From positions 1 through 7,052 of the forward strand of contig JBLNBU010000210.1 of assembly GCA_050260215.1 (NCBI GenBank): a DNA stretch of 7,052 nucleotides, written 5' to 3'. Source of the DNA: JBLNBU01 sp050260215 (GTDB lineage: Bacteria > Pseudomonadota > Alphaproteobacteria > Rhodospirillales > Magnetospirillaceae). Position 1 is the stretch's first letter; every line of letters starts with the position of its first letter. Shown one piece after another: positions 6,481 to 7,052 of the stretch. Both the position numbers and the translations under genes were made by a program. The notes beneath the pieces were generated by a model that did no database searches, was not told the origin of the DNA, and saw only the letters and a program-made list of their open reading frames with translations.

Positions 6481-7052
6481 ATGGCCAACCTGCAGAGCCT
6501 GATCAGCCAGTGGATCGCCGGCCAGCACCCGGTCGAGCTGGCCGCGGCCGCCAACACTACCGCCGACTTCTCGGGCTCGCCCGTGGGCGTGGTGGTCGAC
6601 CTTGAGCAGCAGACCGCGGTGGGGCCCAGCGGGCCGACCCAGTTGTCCGGAACGGTCGACCACGTGATCGGCTCGGCGCAAGGCGACACCATCATGGGCG
6701 GCAGAGGACCGGCGGTGCTGGAAGGCGGGGCCGGCAACGACGTCATGATCGGCGGCACCGGTCCGACCCAGTTCGCCGGCGGCACCGGCAACGACGTCAT
6801 GATCGGCCAAAGCGGCAACGATACCGTCAGCTATGCCGCCCAAGGTCCCGTCCAGGTCAACCTGGCGGCCCACATGGCCATCGACGGCCAGGGCGGGCGC
6901 GACACCCTGGTGGGCATCGCCAACGTCACCGGCAGCCCGCATGCCGACGTCATCGTCGGCGATGCGGGCAACAATGTCATCGCCGGCGGCTTCGGCGCCG
7001 ACATCCTGACCGGCGGCGGCGGTCGCGACACCTTCGTCTACAACGACCGCTT
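6481..7052 (+). CDS. RTX / hemolysin-type calcium-binding repeat protein (3' end missing)
   Basis: An open frame from ATG 6481 runs off the right edge, giving 190 residues. GGAGG 6 nt before the ATG supports the start. After a short N-terminus without a signal peptide (MANLQSLISQWIAGQHPVEL), the sequence is almost entirely RTX-like. Nonapeptides GGAGNDVMI (82-90), GGTGNDVMI (100-108) and GQSGNDTVS (109-117) are interleaved with degenerate GGRGPAVLE (73-81) and GGTGPTQFA (91-99). A common beta-rich spacer, SYAAQGPVQVNL...TLVGIANVTGSPHADVIVGD (117-161), follows. Further repeats, GGFGADILT and GGGGRDTFVY (169-187), complete the visible part. Such proteins usually leave the cell by type I secretion via a C-terminal signal, and fold as a beta-roll on binding extracellular calcium. 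The missing C-terminal part would decide whether this is an enzyme, an adhesin or an S-layer-like protein. The 60-bp upstream gap has no convincing -10 box (TTGGCA at 6433-6438 resembles a -35), so its promoter is unclear. The family call is firm; the function is unknown. Confidence 0.9.
   Translation, partial: MANLQSLISQWIAGQHPVELAAAANTTADFSGSPVGVVVDLEQQTAVGPSGPTQLSGTVDHVIGSAQGDTIMGGRGPAVLEGGAGNDVMIGGTGPTQFAGGTGNDVMIGQSGNDTVSYAAQGPVQVNLAAHMAIDGQGGRDTLVGIANVTGSPHADVIVGDAGNNVIAGGFGADILTGGGGRDTFVYNDR
6562..6963 (+). repeat. Two diverged copies of a ~46-residue RTX-associated beta module
   Basis: Within the RTX protein, residues 28-74 (6562-6702) and 116-161 (6826-6963) align as two diverged copies. 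Both have an aromatic start (F30 / Y118), a VxVxL strand (VVVDL 37-41 / VQVNL 124-128), a V(I/T)GS turn (62-65 / 149-152) and a D(T/V)I(M/V)G strand (69-73 / 156-160). The second copy has the common form with GGRDTLVGIANV; the first has SGPTQLSGTVDHV at the equivalent place. The alignment was made by eye. Confidence 0.6.
6697..6807 (+). repeat. Tandem 54-bp repeat inside the RTX region
   Basis: Units 6697-6750 and 6751-6804 each encode 18 residues (two nonapeptides) and are identical at 12 of 18 residues. A 23-nt segment is exactly repeated at 6731-6753 and 6785-6807, offset by 54 nt. The exact match includes synonymous positions, which fits a fairly recent duplication or gene conversion. The first nonapeptide of each unit has diverged much more. 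Confidence 0.85.

Noticed and set aside
6697..6807. The short direct repeats as a possible CRISPR or mobile-element signature
   Set aside because: The repeats are in frame, protein-coding and offset by 54 bp, one RTX turn, with no unique spacers or transposase nearby.
6478..6942. Minus-strand open frames across the RTX gene
   Set aside because: They are repeat-derived antisense shadows. The plus-strand frame shows clear RTX nonapeptides and a ribosome-binding site.

Overview
The window is very GC-rich bacterial chromosome, with third codon positions almost always G or C. The protein families and their style suggest an alphaproteobacterium, possibly Rhodospirillales or Magnetospirillum-like. 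That placement is inferred from codon use and family resemblance, not from a marker gene. Coding density is high. No tRNA, rRNA, CRISPR array, insertion sequence or phage gene is visible.

Layout, left to right. (1) 1-1329, plus strand: the 3' part of a gene for a CBS-domain/DUF294 nucleotidyltransferase-like signalling protein; its start lies outside the window. (2) A 40-bp convergent gap holds a strong GC-rich hairpin, probably a shared transcription end. (3) 1370-3166, minus strand: a complete long-chain acyl-CoA synthetase (AMP-forming) of the FAA1 type. (4) 3167-3274: a divergent intergenic region with a candidate promoter for each direction and a small hairpin that contains the acyl-CoA synthetase Shine-Dalgarno sequence. 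(5) 3275-5074 and 5089-6420, plus strand: an M3-family oligoendopeptidase F and an ABC1/ADCK-type kinase-like protein, 14 bp apart and probably co-transcribed. (6) 6421-6480: a short gap full of inverted repeats, possibly a terminator plus the leader of the next gene. (7) 6481 to the right edge, plus strand: the first 190 residues of an RTX (hemolysin-type calcium-binding repeat) protein with no visible signal peptide, probably a type I secretion substrate.

Genes 1-5 look like ordinary housekeeping or metabolic genes: signalling, fatty-acid activation, peptide turnover and a UbiB-like atypical kinase. Nothing shows that they form one pathway. The least ordinary part is the RTX gene. Its first nonapeptide repeats alternate between canonical GGxGND units and degenerate GGxGP units that lack the calcium-binding Asp. 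They also carry traces of a recent 54-bp internal duplication. I do not see convincing evidence of a wholly new multi-gene system in this window.
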